Assembly (NCBI RefSeq): GCF_011045835.1
Contig: NZ_CP047349.1
Coordinates: 496,001-560,000, forward strand
Origin: Proteus terrae subsp. cibarius
GTDB lineage: Bacteria; Pseudomonadota; Gammaproteobacteria; Enterobacterales; Enterobacteriaceae
DNA: 64,000 bases
Reading direction: 5' to 3'
Within the stretch, counting starts at the first letter, position 1, and each line of letters starts with the position of its first letter. The position numbers and the translations under genes are program-made. Positions 1 through 11,140 of the stretch are shown here, one piece after another. The notes beneath the pieces are model-generated. The model did no database searches. It had not been told where the DNA came from and saw nothing but the letters and a program-made list of their open reading frames with translations.

Positions 1-960
1 GGTTCGACCTGTTACCTGATTATCCATAATCATTTGGGCATAACGAGGAACTTCATCAAGCGTAATTTCAGTCGTCGCTTGTTGATAGAACGTTTCTGGC
101 AGTAATTTTAACAAACGTTGCCAAACTTGAGCGCGTTTTTCAGCTGGGAAATAAACCGAATCGACGCCTTGTAAGCGAACATTACGTAAAATAAAAGGCA
201 TGACTGTCGTTGGTAAAGAGAAACCACCCGCTAATCCACAAGCTGCTACTGTTCCGTTATAGTTTGTTTGTGACAGAATATTGGCAAGAATTTGCCCACC
301 TACGGTATCAATTGCACCCGCCCAGTGTTGTTTATCTAAAGCCTTACCCGCAGGCTCAAACTCTTCACGAGTGATAATATTTTTAGCACCAAGTTTGCGT
401 AAATAGTCATGGTTACTTGCTCTGCCACTTAGTGCGGTAACTTGGTAACCTAATGCTGTTAGTAAACTAATGGCGGTACTTCCGACACCACCACTGGCTC
501 CTGTGACTAAAATATCACCACTTTCAGGAGTGACTCCGCCTTGTTCTAATGCCATTACACAAAGCATGGCAGTAAAACCAGCAGTCCCAATTGTCATGGC
601 ATTTTTTAAAGAGAGTCCTTCTGGTACTACAGTTAGCCAATCACCTTTTACACCAGCTTTTTGTGCAAGCCCACCCCAGTGACTTTCACCTACACCCCAG
701 CCAGTTAATAAAACATGTTGACCAATATGGAAGCGAGGATCTTCGGTGTGATGAACAACACCTGAAAAATCGATACCTGGTACCATTGGGAATTGGCGCA
801 GTATTTTTCCTTTGCCTGTGATCGCGAGTCCATCTTTATAGTTAAGCGTTGAGTAATGGATATCGACAATAACCTCATGAATAGGAAGTTTTTTTTCATC
901 AACACTCTGTACACTGGCACTGAGTTTGTTGTCATTTTGTTCTACTAATAATGCTTTCAT
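1..960 (-). CDS. acuI: Acrylyl-CoA reductase AcuI (YhdH), 3' end cut by window edge
   Basis: NADPH-dependent reductase of the medium-chain (zinc-independent) dehydrogenase/quinone-oxidoreductase family; the E. coli homologue reduces toxic acrylyl-CoA to propionyl-CoA in the cytoplasm. The 320 codons present start MKALLVEQND at 960-958. They include the nucleotide-binding stretch ILVTGASGGVGSTA and the LLTGWGVGESHWGG segment typical of YhdH. The frame runs off base 1 after VTGRT, so only about four or five residues should be missing compared with the roughly 324-residue E. coli protein. It diverges from mreB, the same neighbourhood as in E. coli, but without csrD between them. Family call is strong; the substrate is taken from the homologue. 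Confidence 0.93.
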   Translation of the reverse strand, partial: MKALLVEQNDNKLSASVQSVDEKKLPIHEVIVDIHYSTLNYKDGLAITGKGKILRQFPMVPGIDFSGVVHHTEDPRFHIGQHVLLTGWGVGESHWGGLAQKAGVKGDWLTVVPEGLSLKNAMTIGTAGFTAMLCVMALEQGGVTPESGDILVTGASGGVGSTAISLLTALGYQVTALSGRASNHDYLRKLGAKNIITREEFEPAGKALDKQHWAGAIDTVGGQILANILSQTNYNGTVAACGLAGGFSLPTTVMPFILRNVRLQGVDSVYFPAEKRAQVWQRLLKLLPETFYQQATTEITLDEVPRYAQMIMDNQVTGRT

Positions 961-1020
961 CTTGACCCCTCATCGATTTCTACTTGTGTCATGATAGGTG
1001 ATTTTTTAGGCCTCGTCGTG

Positions 1021-1032
1021 ATTGTGCACAAT
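1021..1032. promoter_or_regulatory. Perfect palindrome upstream of acuI, candidate operator
   Basis: ATTGTGCACAAT is a perfect 12-base palindrome lying 61-72 bases upstream of the acuI start codon. A second ATTGT half follows at 1037-1041. The size and position suit a dimeric repressor or activator, but I cannot name the regulator. Confidence 0.35.
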
Positions 1033-1604
1033 ATCTATTGTAATAATGAGACAAATAATCCTTTTTTAGTGTATAAACGGGGGGCTATGTTTATTGGTGC
1101 AGAGATTATTCTGAGTTTTATATCTTGGTTATTAGATAACACCGTTAATGGTTTACGATTGGATGAAAATTAGCATTTCTCTTTATTACTCGAATTTTAA
1201 AGATAATGTGTTGCCTTAGAAGTATTCGAGGTGGGTACTCTGGTTGTTATCTCAGTCAAATTTTGTCGATGAAACACCATTTAATATCAATAGAGTGATT
1301 GTGCTTATTCAAATGAATAAATTTTATTTGAACTTGCAACGAGACTTTTGAGTCACAGTTTGGCAACAAAGTGAGATTTTTCTTTATTGATGTGAGCGTT
1401 GTTTGTATTGTTACATAACTTAAATATGAACAGCGTAGGATCGAAATTATGCGTTAATCGTTCTAATTAGCCCATTTTTATGCAGTTTTTTTCTGCTCCA
1501 ATTGGGAAAAGTAACGTAGAATATTGTGCCTTTAAGATTATTTACGTGTCCACTTTAATTTAAGTAGTGAATCGCGCCTTGTCGCTGCTTATTGTGGTTG
1601 ATAG

Positions 1605-2693
<1,089 letters not shown>

Positions 2694-2784
2694 GATTAAT
2701 TCTAACAAGGGAGAATGGATTCCCCCTTGGTGAGAATATTAACGCCTGTTCTTTTACTTCTCCGTGTGAGTGATCTTAGAGTTT

Positions 2785-3837
2785 ATGAAGCCAATTTTTA
2801 GTCGGGGCCCTTCCCTGCAACTAAGATTAATAATCGCCGTGGTTGTTGCTATCTCTTTATTGATTGCTGATAACCGTATTGGTGCATTTTCTAAAGTCCG
2901 CCAGTATCTTGATACTGCTGTTAGTCCCTTCTATTTTCTTGCAAATGGTCCACGCCGTTTCCTTGATCAAATTTCAGAAACATTTGCCACGCGTGAGCGT
3001 TTACAATTTGAGAATCAGGCGTTAAGAAAAGAGTTGTTAGTTCGCAGCGGAGAAAGTCAATTACTTGAACAATTTAAGCAAGAGAATGCTCGTTTACGAG
3101 AATTACTTGGTTCACCATTACGCCAAAATGAACAAATGACAGTGACGCAAGTGCTGTCTGGTAATAGCACGCCTTATCGAGATCAAGTGGTTATTGATAA
3201 AGGAACCAATGATGGCGTCTATGAAGGACAACCTGTTATTAGTGATAAAGGTGTTGTAGGACAAGTTATTGCCGTAAGTGAGCTTACGAGTCGTGTTCTA
3301 TTAATATGTGACACTTCTCATGCATTACCAGTACAAGTTTTGCGTAACGATATTCGAGTTATAGCTTCTGGTGCGGGTTGTGCCGATGATTTATTGTTAG
3401 AAGCATTACCGGCCAATATTGATATTCGTGTAGGTGATGTTTTAGTGACATCAGGATTGGGCGGTCGCTTCCCAGAAGGGTATCCTGTTGGTGTGGTATC
3501 TTCCGTTAAAGTAGATAATCAGCGGGCTTATTCCGTAATTAATGTTCGTCCATCAGCAGAGCTACAGCGTTTACGCTATTTGCTTTTATTATGGAATGCA
3601 TCAGATAAAACGGGGGAGCCCCCTCTGCCTTCAGAGGTTTATCACGCTGCCAATGAGCGTTTAATGCAACTGATGCCTCAAGTATTACCTAATTATGAAC
3701 AAGCAGGACCACCGCTTCCTCGTTCTATGTCTCAAGAGCCATTAGACAATACGGCTGAAGGAACTAATGGAACCGCGACACCAGCAACAACGCCGGCTGC
3801 AACAAATACACCTGCTAATACTAATAGAAGTAGGTAG
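2785..3837 (+). CDS. mreC: Rod shape-determining protein MreC
   Basis: Bitopic inner-membrane protein that links MreB to MreD, RodA and PBP2 in the elongasome. I chose the ATG at 2785 ([14 protein letters not shown], 350 residues) because this N-terminus matches the E. coli protein. The GTG at 2770 would add five residues with no family support. One membrane helix lies at about residues 13-32, then a coiled coil (about 65-110) and the periplasmic beta domains containing [15 protein letters not shown] and [15 protein letters not shown]. The last 40 or so residues are a low-complexity Thr/Ala/Asn tail, which is variable in this family. mreD begins five bases after the stop. Confidence 0.97.
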   Translation: MKPIFSRGPSLQLRLIIAVVVAISLLIADNRIGAFSKVRQYLDTAVSPFYFLANGPRRFLDQISETFATRERLQFENQALRKELLVRSGESQLLEQFKQENARLRELLGSPLRQNEQMTVTQVLSGNSTPYRDQVVIDKGTNDGVYEGQPVISDKGVVGQVIAVSELTSRVLLICDTSHALPVQVLRNDIRVIASGAGCADDLLLEALPANIDIRVGDVLVTSGLGGRFPEGYPVGVVSSVKVDNQRAYSVINVRPSAELQRLRYLLLLWNASDKTGEPPLPSEVYHAANERLMQLMPQVLPNYEQAGPPLPRSMSQEPLDNTAEGTNGTATPATTPAATNTPANTNRSR

Positions 3838-3842
3838 ATACG

Positions 3843-4331
3843 ATGAATCCATATCAAAGTCGTGGACGTTGGGTCGTTTGGCTCTCTTTTCTTGTCGCAT
3901 TGGTTTTACAAATTATGCCGTGGCCAGAACAGTTAGCCGTGTATCGACCTATTTGGCCCATGTTATTTCTTATTTATTGGATAACAGCAATTCCTCATCG
4001 TATCAGTGTCGGAACTGCATTTGTCTTGGGTATGGTTATGGACTTAGTCCAAGGAACAACCTTGGGTGTTAATGCACTGGCCTATACTTTAGTGAGTTAT
4101 GTCATCGCCTTTAAATATCAGCTTTTTTGTAATTTAGCGTTATGGCAACAAGCCTTAGTGGTGATGTTAAGCGTTGTTGTTGTTGATCTTGCTGTATTTT
4201 GGGCGGAATTTTTACTTTCACCAGTGACTTTTCACCCTCAAGTATTCTGGAATAGCCCAGTCAGTGGTATTCTTTGGCCATGGCTTTATTTTTTGCTTCG
4301 CAAAATCCGTCACCAGTTTTTAGTTCACTAA
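3843..4331 (+). CDS. mreD: Rod shape-determining membrane protein MreD
   Basis: Integral inner-membrane partner of MreC in the elongasome. The 162 residues match the E. coli length and contain about five hydrophobic helices. It begins [20 protein letters not shown] and carries the family segment [17 protein letters not shown] in the middle. It starts five bases after mreC and ends 52 bases before the GTG start of the Maf-family gene, consistent with one mreBCD-yhdE-rng transcript. Confidence 0.96.
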   Translation: MNPYQSRGRWVVWLSFLVALVLQIMPWPEQLAVYRPIWPMLFLIYWITAIPHRISVGTAFVLGMVMDLVQGTTLGVNALAYTLVSYVIAFKYQLFCNLALWQQALVVMLSVVVVDLAVFWAEFLLSPVTFHPQVFWNSPVSGILWPWLYFLLRKIRHQFLVH

Positions 4332-4383
4332 GTTATTGGATCATGGCGGTCACTTTTGCGTTACCGTCATGAGGACATTATTT

Positions 4384-4971
4384 GTGACCACGCTTTACCT
4401 TGCTTCCAGCTCGCCAAGAAGACGTGAACTTCTCGCGTTATTAGATATTGAATTTAGTATTATTACGCCAGCAATTGATGAAATTTGGCAACAAGGTGAA
4501 AAGCCAGAAGAGTATGTTCTTCGTTTGGCAAAAGAAAAATCACAAGAAGGCGTAAGACAAGCACCTCATAATTATCCCGTTTTGGGCTCTGATACTATTG
4601 TGGTTCATGATGGTCACATTCTTGAAAAACCTCGTGATGAAACCCATGCCGCACAAATCCTACGTTCACTTTCAGGCGCAACACATCAAGTGATGACAGC
4701 AATTGCTATCTCTAATAGAACACGCACATTGAGTCAATTAGTCGTCACACACGTCACTTTTAGAGAGATGACAGAGAGTGAGATTAGCGCGTATATTGAG
4801 TCAGGAGAGCCAATGGATAAAGCTGGCGCTTACGGTATTCAAGGAAAAGGAGGCCGTTTTGTTCAACGGATTGAGGGGAGTTATCATGCTGTTGTCGGAT
4901 TGCCTCTTGTTGAAACCGAAGCGTTGATAGCTCAATTTTCGTCTCTAGCTAATGAGAAGGAGATTTCATGA
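4384..4971 (+). CDS. yhdE: Maf-family nucleotide pyrophosphatase YhdE
   Basis: House-cleaning pyrophosphatase of the Maf/HAM1 fold. The YhdE subgroup hydrolyses dTTP, UTP and the modified nucleotides m5UTP and pseudo-UTP. The N-terminal ASSSPRRRELL motif, the PVLGSDTIVV segment, EKPRDETHA and the DKAGAYGIQGKGG motif are all present. I chose the GTG at 4384 (195 residues) because GAGGA lies about nine bases upstream and the length then matches the 197-residue E. coli protein. The ATG at 4369 would add five residues. The gene overlaps rng by four bases (ATGA), implying translational coupling. Confidence 0.93.
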   Translation: MTTLYLASSSPRRRELLALLDIEFSIITPAIDEIWQQGEKPEEYVLRLAKEKSQEGVRQAPHNYPVLGSDTIVVHDGHILEKPRDETHAAQILRSLSGATHQVMTAIAISNRTRTLSQLVVTHVTFREMTESEISAYIESGEPMDKAGAYGIQGKGGRFVQRIEGSYHAVVGLPLVETEALIAQFSSLANEKEIS

Positions 4972-6437
4972 CAGCTGAATTATTAGTGAATGTGACGCCA
5001 TCTGAAACTCGTGTTGCCTATATTCGTGGAGGCATACTTCAAGAAATTCATGTCGAAAGAGAAGCCAAACGAGGTATCGTCGGAAACATCTACAAAGGTC
5101 GGGTAAGTCGCGTATTACCCGGGATGCAAGCTGCATTTATTGACATCGGGCTGGATAAAGCCGCTTTTCTACATGCTTCTGATATTATGCCTCACACTGA
5201 ATGCATTGCGGGTGAAGAGCAGAAGAAATTTAATGTTCGTGATATTGCACAACTGGTGCATCAAGGGCAAGACTTGATTGTACAAGTGGTTAAAGATCCT
5301 TTAGGAACCAAGGGCGCTCGCCTTACCACTGATATTACATTACCTTCTCGTTATTTAGTCTTTATGCCTGGCGCATCTCATGTGGGCGTTTCTCAGCGAA
5401 TTGATAGTGAAGAAGAGCGTGAGCGCTTAAAACAACTCGTTGAAGAGTATTGCGATGAAAATGGCGGTTTTATTATTCGTACAGCGGCTGAAGGTGTTGG
5501 CGAGCATGAAATTAAGCAAGATGCCGCTTTTCTTAAACGCTTATGGAATAAAATTATTGAGCGTAAGAAAAGAAATAAAACCCGCATTCAAATTTATGGC
5601 GAACTGGCTTTAGCACAGCGTATTTTACGTGATTTTGCTGGATCTGAATTAGATAGCATACGAGTTGATTCTAAATTAACTTACAATCAACTACAGGAAT
5701 TTATTGGTGAATATATTCCTGAATTAACCGCTAAACTTGAATTACACCAAGGTAATCAGCCTATTTTTGATCTTTATGGTGTAGAAAATGAAATTCAACG
5801 GGCTTTAGAGCGCAAAGTTGAATTGAAATCAGGCGGTTATCTAATTATCGATCAAACTGAAGCAATGACCACTATTGATATCAATACAGGGGCATTTGTT
5901 GGTCATAGAAATTTAGAAGAAACGATTTTTAATACTAATATTGAAGCAAGCCAAGCCATTGCTCGTCAATTACGGTTACGTAATTTAGGCGGTATTATCA
6001 TTATTGACTTTATTGATATGAATAATGATGAGCATAAACGCAGAGTATTGGCATCACTTGAACAAGCTCTAAGTAAAGATAGAGTGAAAACAACGATTAA
6101 TGGCTTCTCTCAACTTGGCTTAGTCGAAATGACACGTAAAAGAACTCGAGAAAGCCTTGAACATGTTCTTTGTGATGACTGCCCAACTTGCCAAGGGCGA
6201 GGTACGGTAAAATCAGTTGAGACGGTTTGTTATGAGATTTTACGTGAAATAGTACGCGTGCATAAAACGATTGATGCAGATCGCTTCTTGGTTTATGCCT
6301 CTTCAGCAGTGGCAGACACCTTGAAAGGCGATGAGTCACATGCATTAGCAGAAGTTGAAATTTTTGTCGGTAAACAAGTGAAAGTGCAAACTGAGCTACT
6401 CTATAGTCAGGAGCAATTTGATGTGGTGATGATGTAA
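4968..6437 (+). CDS. rng: Ribonuclease G
   Basis: Endoribonuclease of the RNase E/G family that matures the 5' end of 16S rRNA and degrades some mRNAs. It has 489 residues, as in E. coli. An S1 RNA-binding domain is near residues 35-125 (NIYKGRVSRVLPGMQAAFID). The catalytic DNase I-like domain contains TTIDINTGAFVG and IIIDFIDM with the metal-binding aspartates. The zinc-link CDDCPTCQGRG lies near residues 404-414. It lacks the long C-terminal scaffold of RNase E, which settles the paralogue. It is translationally coupled to yhdE, and yhdP follows after 45 bases. Confidence 0.97.
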   Translation: MTAELLVNVTPSETRVAYIRGGILQEIHVEREAKRGIVGNIYKGRVSRVLPGMQAAFIDIGLDKAAFLHASDIMPHTECIAGEEQKKFNVRDIAQLVHQGQDLIVQVVKDPLGTKGARLTTDITLPSRYLVFMPGASHVGVSQRIDSEEERERLKQLVEEYCDENGGFIIRTAAEGVGEHEIKQDAAFLKRLWNKIIERKKRNKTRIQIYGELALAQRILRDFAGSELDSIRVDSKLTYNQLQEFIGEYIPELTAKLELHQGNQPIFDLYGVENEIQRALERKVELKSGGYLIIDQTEAMTTIDINTGAFVGHRNLEETIFNTNIEASQAIARQLRLRNLGGIIIIDFIDMNNDEHKRRVLASLEQALSKDRVKTTINGFSQLGLVEMTRKRTRESLEHVLCDDCPTCQGRGTVKSVETVCYEILREIVRVHKTIDADRFLVYASSAVADTLKGDESHALAEVEIFVGKQVKVQTELLYSQEQFDVVMM

Positions 6438-6482
6438 TGGATTCGCCTTCCTAATGAATATGATGGCAGAAAGGAGACAAAA

Positions 6483-9400
6483 ATGAAGCGGCTGCCTAAA
6501 TACCTGTTAGTGATAACAGTTTTTTGCCTCATCGTTTTTGCCTTGGTATTAAGCGGATTTCGCTATTTTCTGCCTCGCTTAGATAGTTATCGCCCAGAAA
6601 TAGAATCGTATCTTACAAAGCAACTCAATAGCCCTGTCTCCATGACAAAGATTATGGGGGAGTGGCAGAATTTTGGCCCTGATATTCAAGTAGAAGGGTT
6701 GAATATTACCAATAAAGATGTGAACGTTACGGCAGAAAAAGTGACTTTTTCTTTTGACGTTTGGCGTTCATTATTCGCTTTTCGCCTTCATTTTCGTGAA
6801 CTGACCTTTGAACAATTATATGTTAATTACCATAGCCCTATTTTTACTGGGCAAAGTGGGGATATAACGTTAACTGAACCTGATGATATTTCTTCCATTT
6901 TTCTTGAACAGTTTGATCGCTTTAAACTGATTGAAAGCCGTTTTGTTTTTTTAACCCCTTCAGGAGATACCAGTACATTACATGTGCCCGAATTGATGTG
7001 GTTAAATCAAAAAAATCGTCATCGTGCTCAAGGTGAAGTCACTCTTGATACACCGGTTAATCATTATGGCGGATTAAAGGTGCGCCTTGATCTCTATACC
7101 ACAGAGAACGGTTTAATCGATAACGGCAAAGTATTTCTTACTGCAGATGATATTGATATCTCACCTTGGCTTAGTCAGTGGGTAAAAAATAATAGCGGAG
7201 TAGGTGAAGCCAAAGCGAGTTTATCTAACTGGATTGAAATTACTCAAGGGCGTATTACCGGAAGTCAATTGCAAATTCATCAAGGTGAGATGGATTGGAG
7301 TAATGATGGAACCTCACATGCATTAAAAGTTGAAGACTTAATATTGCGGATGAGAAGGCAAGAGAATGGTTGGCTTGCAGATATTCCTTATACTCGAAAA
7401 ATTACCATGGATGGTGAAGAGTGGCCTGATGGTTATTTAGCGGTTCTTTATCAACCAAAAGAAAAACAACATGATGAAGCATGGCGTATTCGTGCCAAAA
7501 ATATTGAGTTAGATAGGCTATATGCTGTATTGCCATTATTCTCTTTTTTAACACCTGATTTTGTTCGTCAATGGCAGTATCGCCAATTTTCTGGGATGGT
7601 TAATGATTTTGCATTAGATCTTACGCCTGAGCATTTTGAGCAAAGCGCGATTAATCTCTCATGGGAAAATGTGGGTTGGAAGCGTTGGCAAGAGATCCCT
7701 TCTATACAACATTTCAGCGGGCAATTAAAAGGCAATATGCAACGCGGTGAACTTAATTTCGCGCTAGCAAACAGTGAAATAGATACTGGCGAATTGTTTA
7801 AAGCACCGCTGAATATTGAGAAAGGGAAAGGCACAGTTTACTGGACTCATTCTGGAGATGACTTATCTCTTTGGAGTGAAGGGTTAGATGTTCAAGCTAC
7901 ATCAGCATGGGTTACGGGTGATTTTCGTTACGAGAAACAAGGTGAAGATCAGCGTCTTTCTATACTCTCAGGTGTAAGAGTTACAAATGCAGGAGATGCA
8001 TGGCGTTATCTGCCAGAGAAATATGTTGGTAAAGAGCTGACACAATACCTCTCAGAGGCGATTATTGCGGGTAATATCGATAATGGAACCTTTATTTTCC
8101 ATGGCGATCCCGCCGATTTTCCTTTTGATAATCACAAAGGCTGGTTCCAAGTTTATGCTCCTGTTAAACACGCCACCTTTAAATTTGATAGCGAATGGCC
8201 TGCATTATTCGATCTAGATATTAATTTAGATTTTAAAAATGATGGATTATGGATGTCTTCTGCACAAGCGAAAGTGGGTAAAGCCACTGCCACAAATTTA
8301 AGTGCAGTGATTGAGAGCTATCGACAAGAGAAGATCTTAATTAATGCGGATATTGAAGCCACAGGCGACGAGTTGAAAGAGTATTTCTTAGATTCTCAAA
8401 TGGCGAGTATAGGTCATACACTTGAAGAGCTTAAAGTCGCTGGGAAAATCAATGGTACATTGAAATTAGATATTCCCTTTGGTGGTGAAGATGTGGTGGC
8501 TTCGGGTGATATTAATTTAAAAAACAATGATGTCACATTGAATTTTATGGATACCACCTTACAGGGCGTCAGTGGACAATTTCGTTATCACAATGACAAA
8601 CTTGAGAGTGATACATTAACAGCTAATTGGTTTGGGCAGCCTCTCGCTTTCTCATTTACAAGTCACAATGATACGGATAATTATCAGGTCGATGTAGGCT
8701 TGAAAGGTCAATGGGATATTCAAAAAATTCAAGGTTTACCAAGCGATATTCAACAGAAATTGAGTGGCATACTCCCTTGGAGCGGCAACGTTAATGTTAA
8801 GATCCCCGAAAAAGGTGATGTCGATTATCAAGTCGATTTAACTGGAAATATAAATGCATTAAATAGCAAATTAACCGCACCTGAAACGCAAGATTTAAAA
8901 ACTTCACCACCTATTGTTATTTCTGCAAAAGGTAACAGTGAAACCTTAAGCGTGAATGCTAGTGCTGAGAAACTGTGGAAACTTAATAGCCAATGGGCTT
9001 TAGGAAAACAGTTACGGTTATTACAAGGTAATCTTGTTTCTTCTTCTATTAAATTACCAGAATTGGGTTCACAACAACGCTTAACTATTGCCCTTAAAGG
9101 ATTAGAGGGGGATAAATGGTTGCCAACATTAATGGCTTTTTCGTCTTTAACGCCATCTGAAAATGAAGTCACTTTTCCTGATAATGTGCACATTAGTTTG
9201 CCTGATTTAAATTTTGCAGGGCAAAAATGGCGTGATCCGCAAACTGAAATTATGCGCGTTAGTGACGGTGTGAAATTTGCATTTTCAGGAAATGAATTAC
9301 GAGGCGATGTGTTTATTCCTGAAACATCAACACCTTGGCAAGTGAATATTAATTATCTCTATTTTAATGGTGTCTCCTCTGACCAAGAAGAAAAAACGTT

Positions 9401-10283
9401 AAAAATGGCGAGCGCTTCTGATCCTAATGCTTTGAAATTTTCAGTAAAAAATATCCCTTCTATTGATTTTGAATGTCGAGAATGTTGGGTGAACGGTCTG
9501 CTTTTAGGGAAAATTCAAGGTTCATTAAAGCAAAGTAATGGCACATTGCTTTTAACTGACGGTAAATTAAAAAATAGCAGTGGTGAGCTACATGTTAATG
9601 GCGAATGGTCTGATGATATCGCAGGAAACAACATCACAAAGCTACAAGGCAAGCTAAAAGCAGATGAAATTGATGAAATGGCAGCTTACTTTGGCTATAT
9701 CGTTCCTATTTTGCAATCTCCTCTTTCTGCTGATTTTTCATTACAATGGCATAATACGCCATGGAATTTTGATCTTGCGACCTTAAATGGTGATATCAAA
9801 TCTACTTTAGGGAAAGGGCGGATAGAAAAAGTGAATGTCGGACAAGCCGGTAAGTTACTTCGCCTTGTGAGTTTCGATGCACTTTTACGTAAATTACAGT
9901 TTGATTTTAGAGATACTTTCAGTGAGCATTTTGAATATGATTCGATTAAGAGTGAAATTACGATTAATCAAGGTATTATGAATGCTGATAGTGTCCGAGT
10001 TGATGGTGTTATTGCCGATATTGCAATCAGTGGGAAAGTTGATTTACTTGAACGTAAAATGGACCTACAAGTTGTGGTAACGCCAGAGATTTCAGCAACA
10101 GTCGGTGTTGCTACTGCATTCGCTATAAACCCAATTGCAGGCGCCGCAGTGTTTGCGGCATCAAAGGTTCTGGGGCCACTTTGGAGTAAGATTTCTGTTA
10201 TCCGTTATCATGTGACCGGAACTATGGAACAACCCAAAATTGACGAAGTACTGCGTCAGCTTAAGGAGAATCAGGCGTTATGA
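6483..10283 (+). CDS. yhdP: AsmA-like phospholipid-transport protein YhdP
   Basis: Very large inner-membrane-anchored periplasmic protein of the AsmA-like family. With TamB and YdbH it is thought to carry phospholipids to the outer membrane. The 1266 residues equal the E. coli length as I remember it. One membrane helix is near residues 8-29 (VITVFCLIVFALVLSGF), followed by repetitive beta-rich sequence that would form a long hydrophobic groove. The C-terminal family domain includes TPEISATVGVATAFAINPIAGAAV, only part of which is quoted here as a landmark. The stop overlaps the next ATG by four bases, coupling it to the nitrilase-family gene. Confidence 0.95.
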   Translation: MKRLPKYLLVITVFCLIVFALVLSGFRYFLPRLDSYRPEIESYLTKQLNSPVSMTKIMGEWQNFGPDIQVEGLNITNKDVNVTAEKVTFSFDVWRSLFAFRLHFRELTFEQLYVNYHSPIFTGQSGDITLTEPDDISSIFLEQFDRFKLIESRFVFLTPSGDTSTLHVPELMWLNQKNRHRAQGEVTLDTPVNHYGGLKVRLDLYTTENGLIDNGKVFLTADDIDISPWLSQWVKNNSGVGEAKASLSNWIEITQGRITGSQLQIHQGEMDWSNDGTSHALKVEDLILRMRRQENGWLADIPYTRKITMDGEEWPDGYLAVLYQPKEKQHDEAWRIRAKNIELDRLYAVLPLFSFLTPDFVRQWQYRQFSGMVNDFALDLTPEHFEQSAINLSWENVGWKRWQEIPSIQHFSGQLKGNMQRGELNFALANSEIDTGELFKAPLNIEKGKGTVYWTHSGDDLSLWSEGLDVQATSAWVTGDFRYEKQGEDQRLSILSGVRVTNAGDAWRYLPEKYVGKELTQYLSEAIIAGNIDNGTFIFHGDPADFPFDNHKGWFQVYAPVKHATFKFDSEWPALFDLDINLDFKNDGLWMSSAQAKVGKATATNLSAVIESYRQEKILINADIEATGDELKEYFLDSQMASIGHTLEELKVAGKINGTLKLDIPFGGEDVVASGDINLKNNDVTLNFMDTTLQGVSGQFRYHNDKLESDTLTANWFGQPLAFSFTSHNDTDNYQVDVGLKGQWDIQKIQGLPSDIQQKLSGILPWSGNVNVKIPEKGDVDYQVDLTGNINALNSKLTAPETQDLKTSPPIVISAKGNSETLSVNASAEKLWKLNSQWALGKQLRLLQGNLVSSSIKLPELGSQQRLTIALKGLEGDKWLPTLMAFSSLTPSENEVTFPDNVHISLPDLNFAGQKWRDPQTEIMRVSDGVKFAFSGNELRGDVFIPETSTPWQVNINYLYFNGVSSDQEEKTLKMASASDPNALKFSVKNIPSIDFECRECWVNGLLLGKIQGSLKQSNGTLLLTDGKLKNSSGELHVNGEWSDDIAGNNITKLQGKLKADEIDEMAAYFGYIVPILQSPLSADFSLQWHNTPWNFDLATLNGDIKSTLGKGRIEKVNVGQAGKLLRLVSFDALLRKLQFDFRDTFSEHFEYDSIKSEITINQGIMNADSVRVDGVIADIAISGKVDLLERKMDLQVVVTPEISATVGVATAFAINPIAGAAVFAASKVLGPLWSKISVIRYHVTGTMEQPKIDEVLRQLKENQAL

Positions 10284-11140
10284 AAAAAGTTAATGTCGCA
10301 CTTTTGCAACTTTGTAGCGGTAAAAACACAAAAAATAATCTAGCGCAAATTGAGCAACAGATTAAACAATTACCCGATTCAGTGAAGCTTGTATTAACAC
10401 CTGAAAATGCGTTACTTTTTTCAAACTCTAAAGATTACCATAAACACGCTGAAATTCAGGGCGATGGGCCTTTACAAAATGCTATCGCTAAAATGGCTCA
10501 GCGTTACAAAGTATGGATCTTAGTCGGTTCTATGCCATTGATTAGTCGAGACTCTCCAGACCAAATTACCAGCAGTAGCTTGGTGTTTGATGATGAAGGA
10601 GTTATCCGCGCTCGTTATGACAAAATCCATATGTTTGATGTCAGTATTGATGATGAGCAAGGCGAATATAATGAGTCTTCTATTTATCAACGTGGTGAAC
10701 GTTTAACCGTCGTTGATACTCCCGTTGGGAAATTAGGTTTAACGATCTGTTATGACTTACGCTTCCCAGGTATTTTCCAAGCATTAAGAGAAAAAGGTGC
10801 CGAGATAATCTCTGTGCCAGCGGCTTTTACCCGTTTAACAGGAAAAGCACACTGGGAACCTTTATTACGTGCTCGTGCCATTGAGAATCAGTGTATTATA
10901 TTAGCGCCAGCACAAGTGGGTACACATGATACGCGCCGGACTTGGGGTCATACTATGGCGATTGATGGCTGGGGTAAAGTCTTGAAAAAGAACCCTGATG
11001 CTGTCAGTGCGCTAACGCTGAATGTTGGCGTCGATAGTTTACACGGTATGCGTGAACAGATCCGAGTTGTAAAACATAACCGTTTTCGCCCGAAACTGAC
11101 CCACTTAATCAAAAAAGTTAAGGATAAAGAAGAATTATGA
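10280..11140 (+). CDS. Carbon-nitrogen hydrolase (Nit1-like amidase)
   Basis: Nitrilase-superfamily amidohydrolase of 286 residues. The catalytic triad is readable: Glu in [11 protein letters not shown] (about residue 42), Lys in [10 protein letters not shown] (about 115) and Cys in [11 protein letters not shown] (about 157). The sequence resembles the Nit1/YbeM branch, whose studied members hydrolyse deaminated glutathione as a metabolite-repair step; this assignment is inferred from similarity recalled from memory. It overlaps yhdP upstream and tldD downstream by four bases each, so all three are probably translated as a coupled set. In E. coli yhdP and tldD have no such gene between them. 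Confidence 0.88.
   Translation: MKKVNVALLQLCSGKNTKNNLAQIEQQIKQLPDSVKLVLTPENALLFSNSKDYHKHAEIQGDGPLQNAIAKMAQRYKVWILVGSMPLISRDSPDQITSSSLVFDDEGVIRARYDKIHMFDVSIDDEQGEYNESSIYQRGERLTVVDTPVGKLGLTICYDLRFPGIFQALREKGAEIISVPAAFTRLTGKAHWEPLLRARAIENQCIILAPAQVGTHDTRRTWGHTMAIDGWGKVLKKNPDAVSALTLNVGVDSLHGMREQIRVVKHNRFRPKLTHLIKKVKDKEEL

Noticed and set aside
991..1173. 60-codon open frame in the acuI-mreB spacer
   Set aside because: No recognisable domain, no good ribosome-binding site, and it spans the palindromic promoter region.
4336..4383. N-terminal extension of the Maf-family protein
   Set aside because: The extra residues match no family member, and the GTG at 4384 has the better ribosome-binding site.
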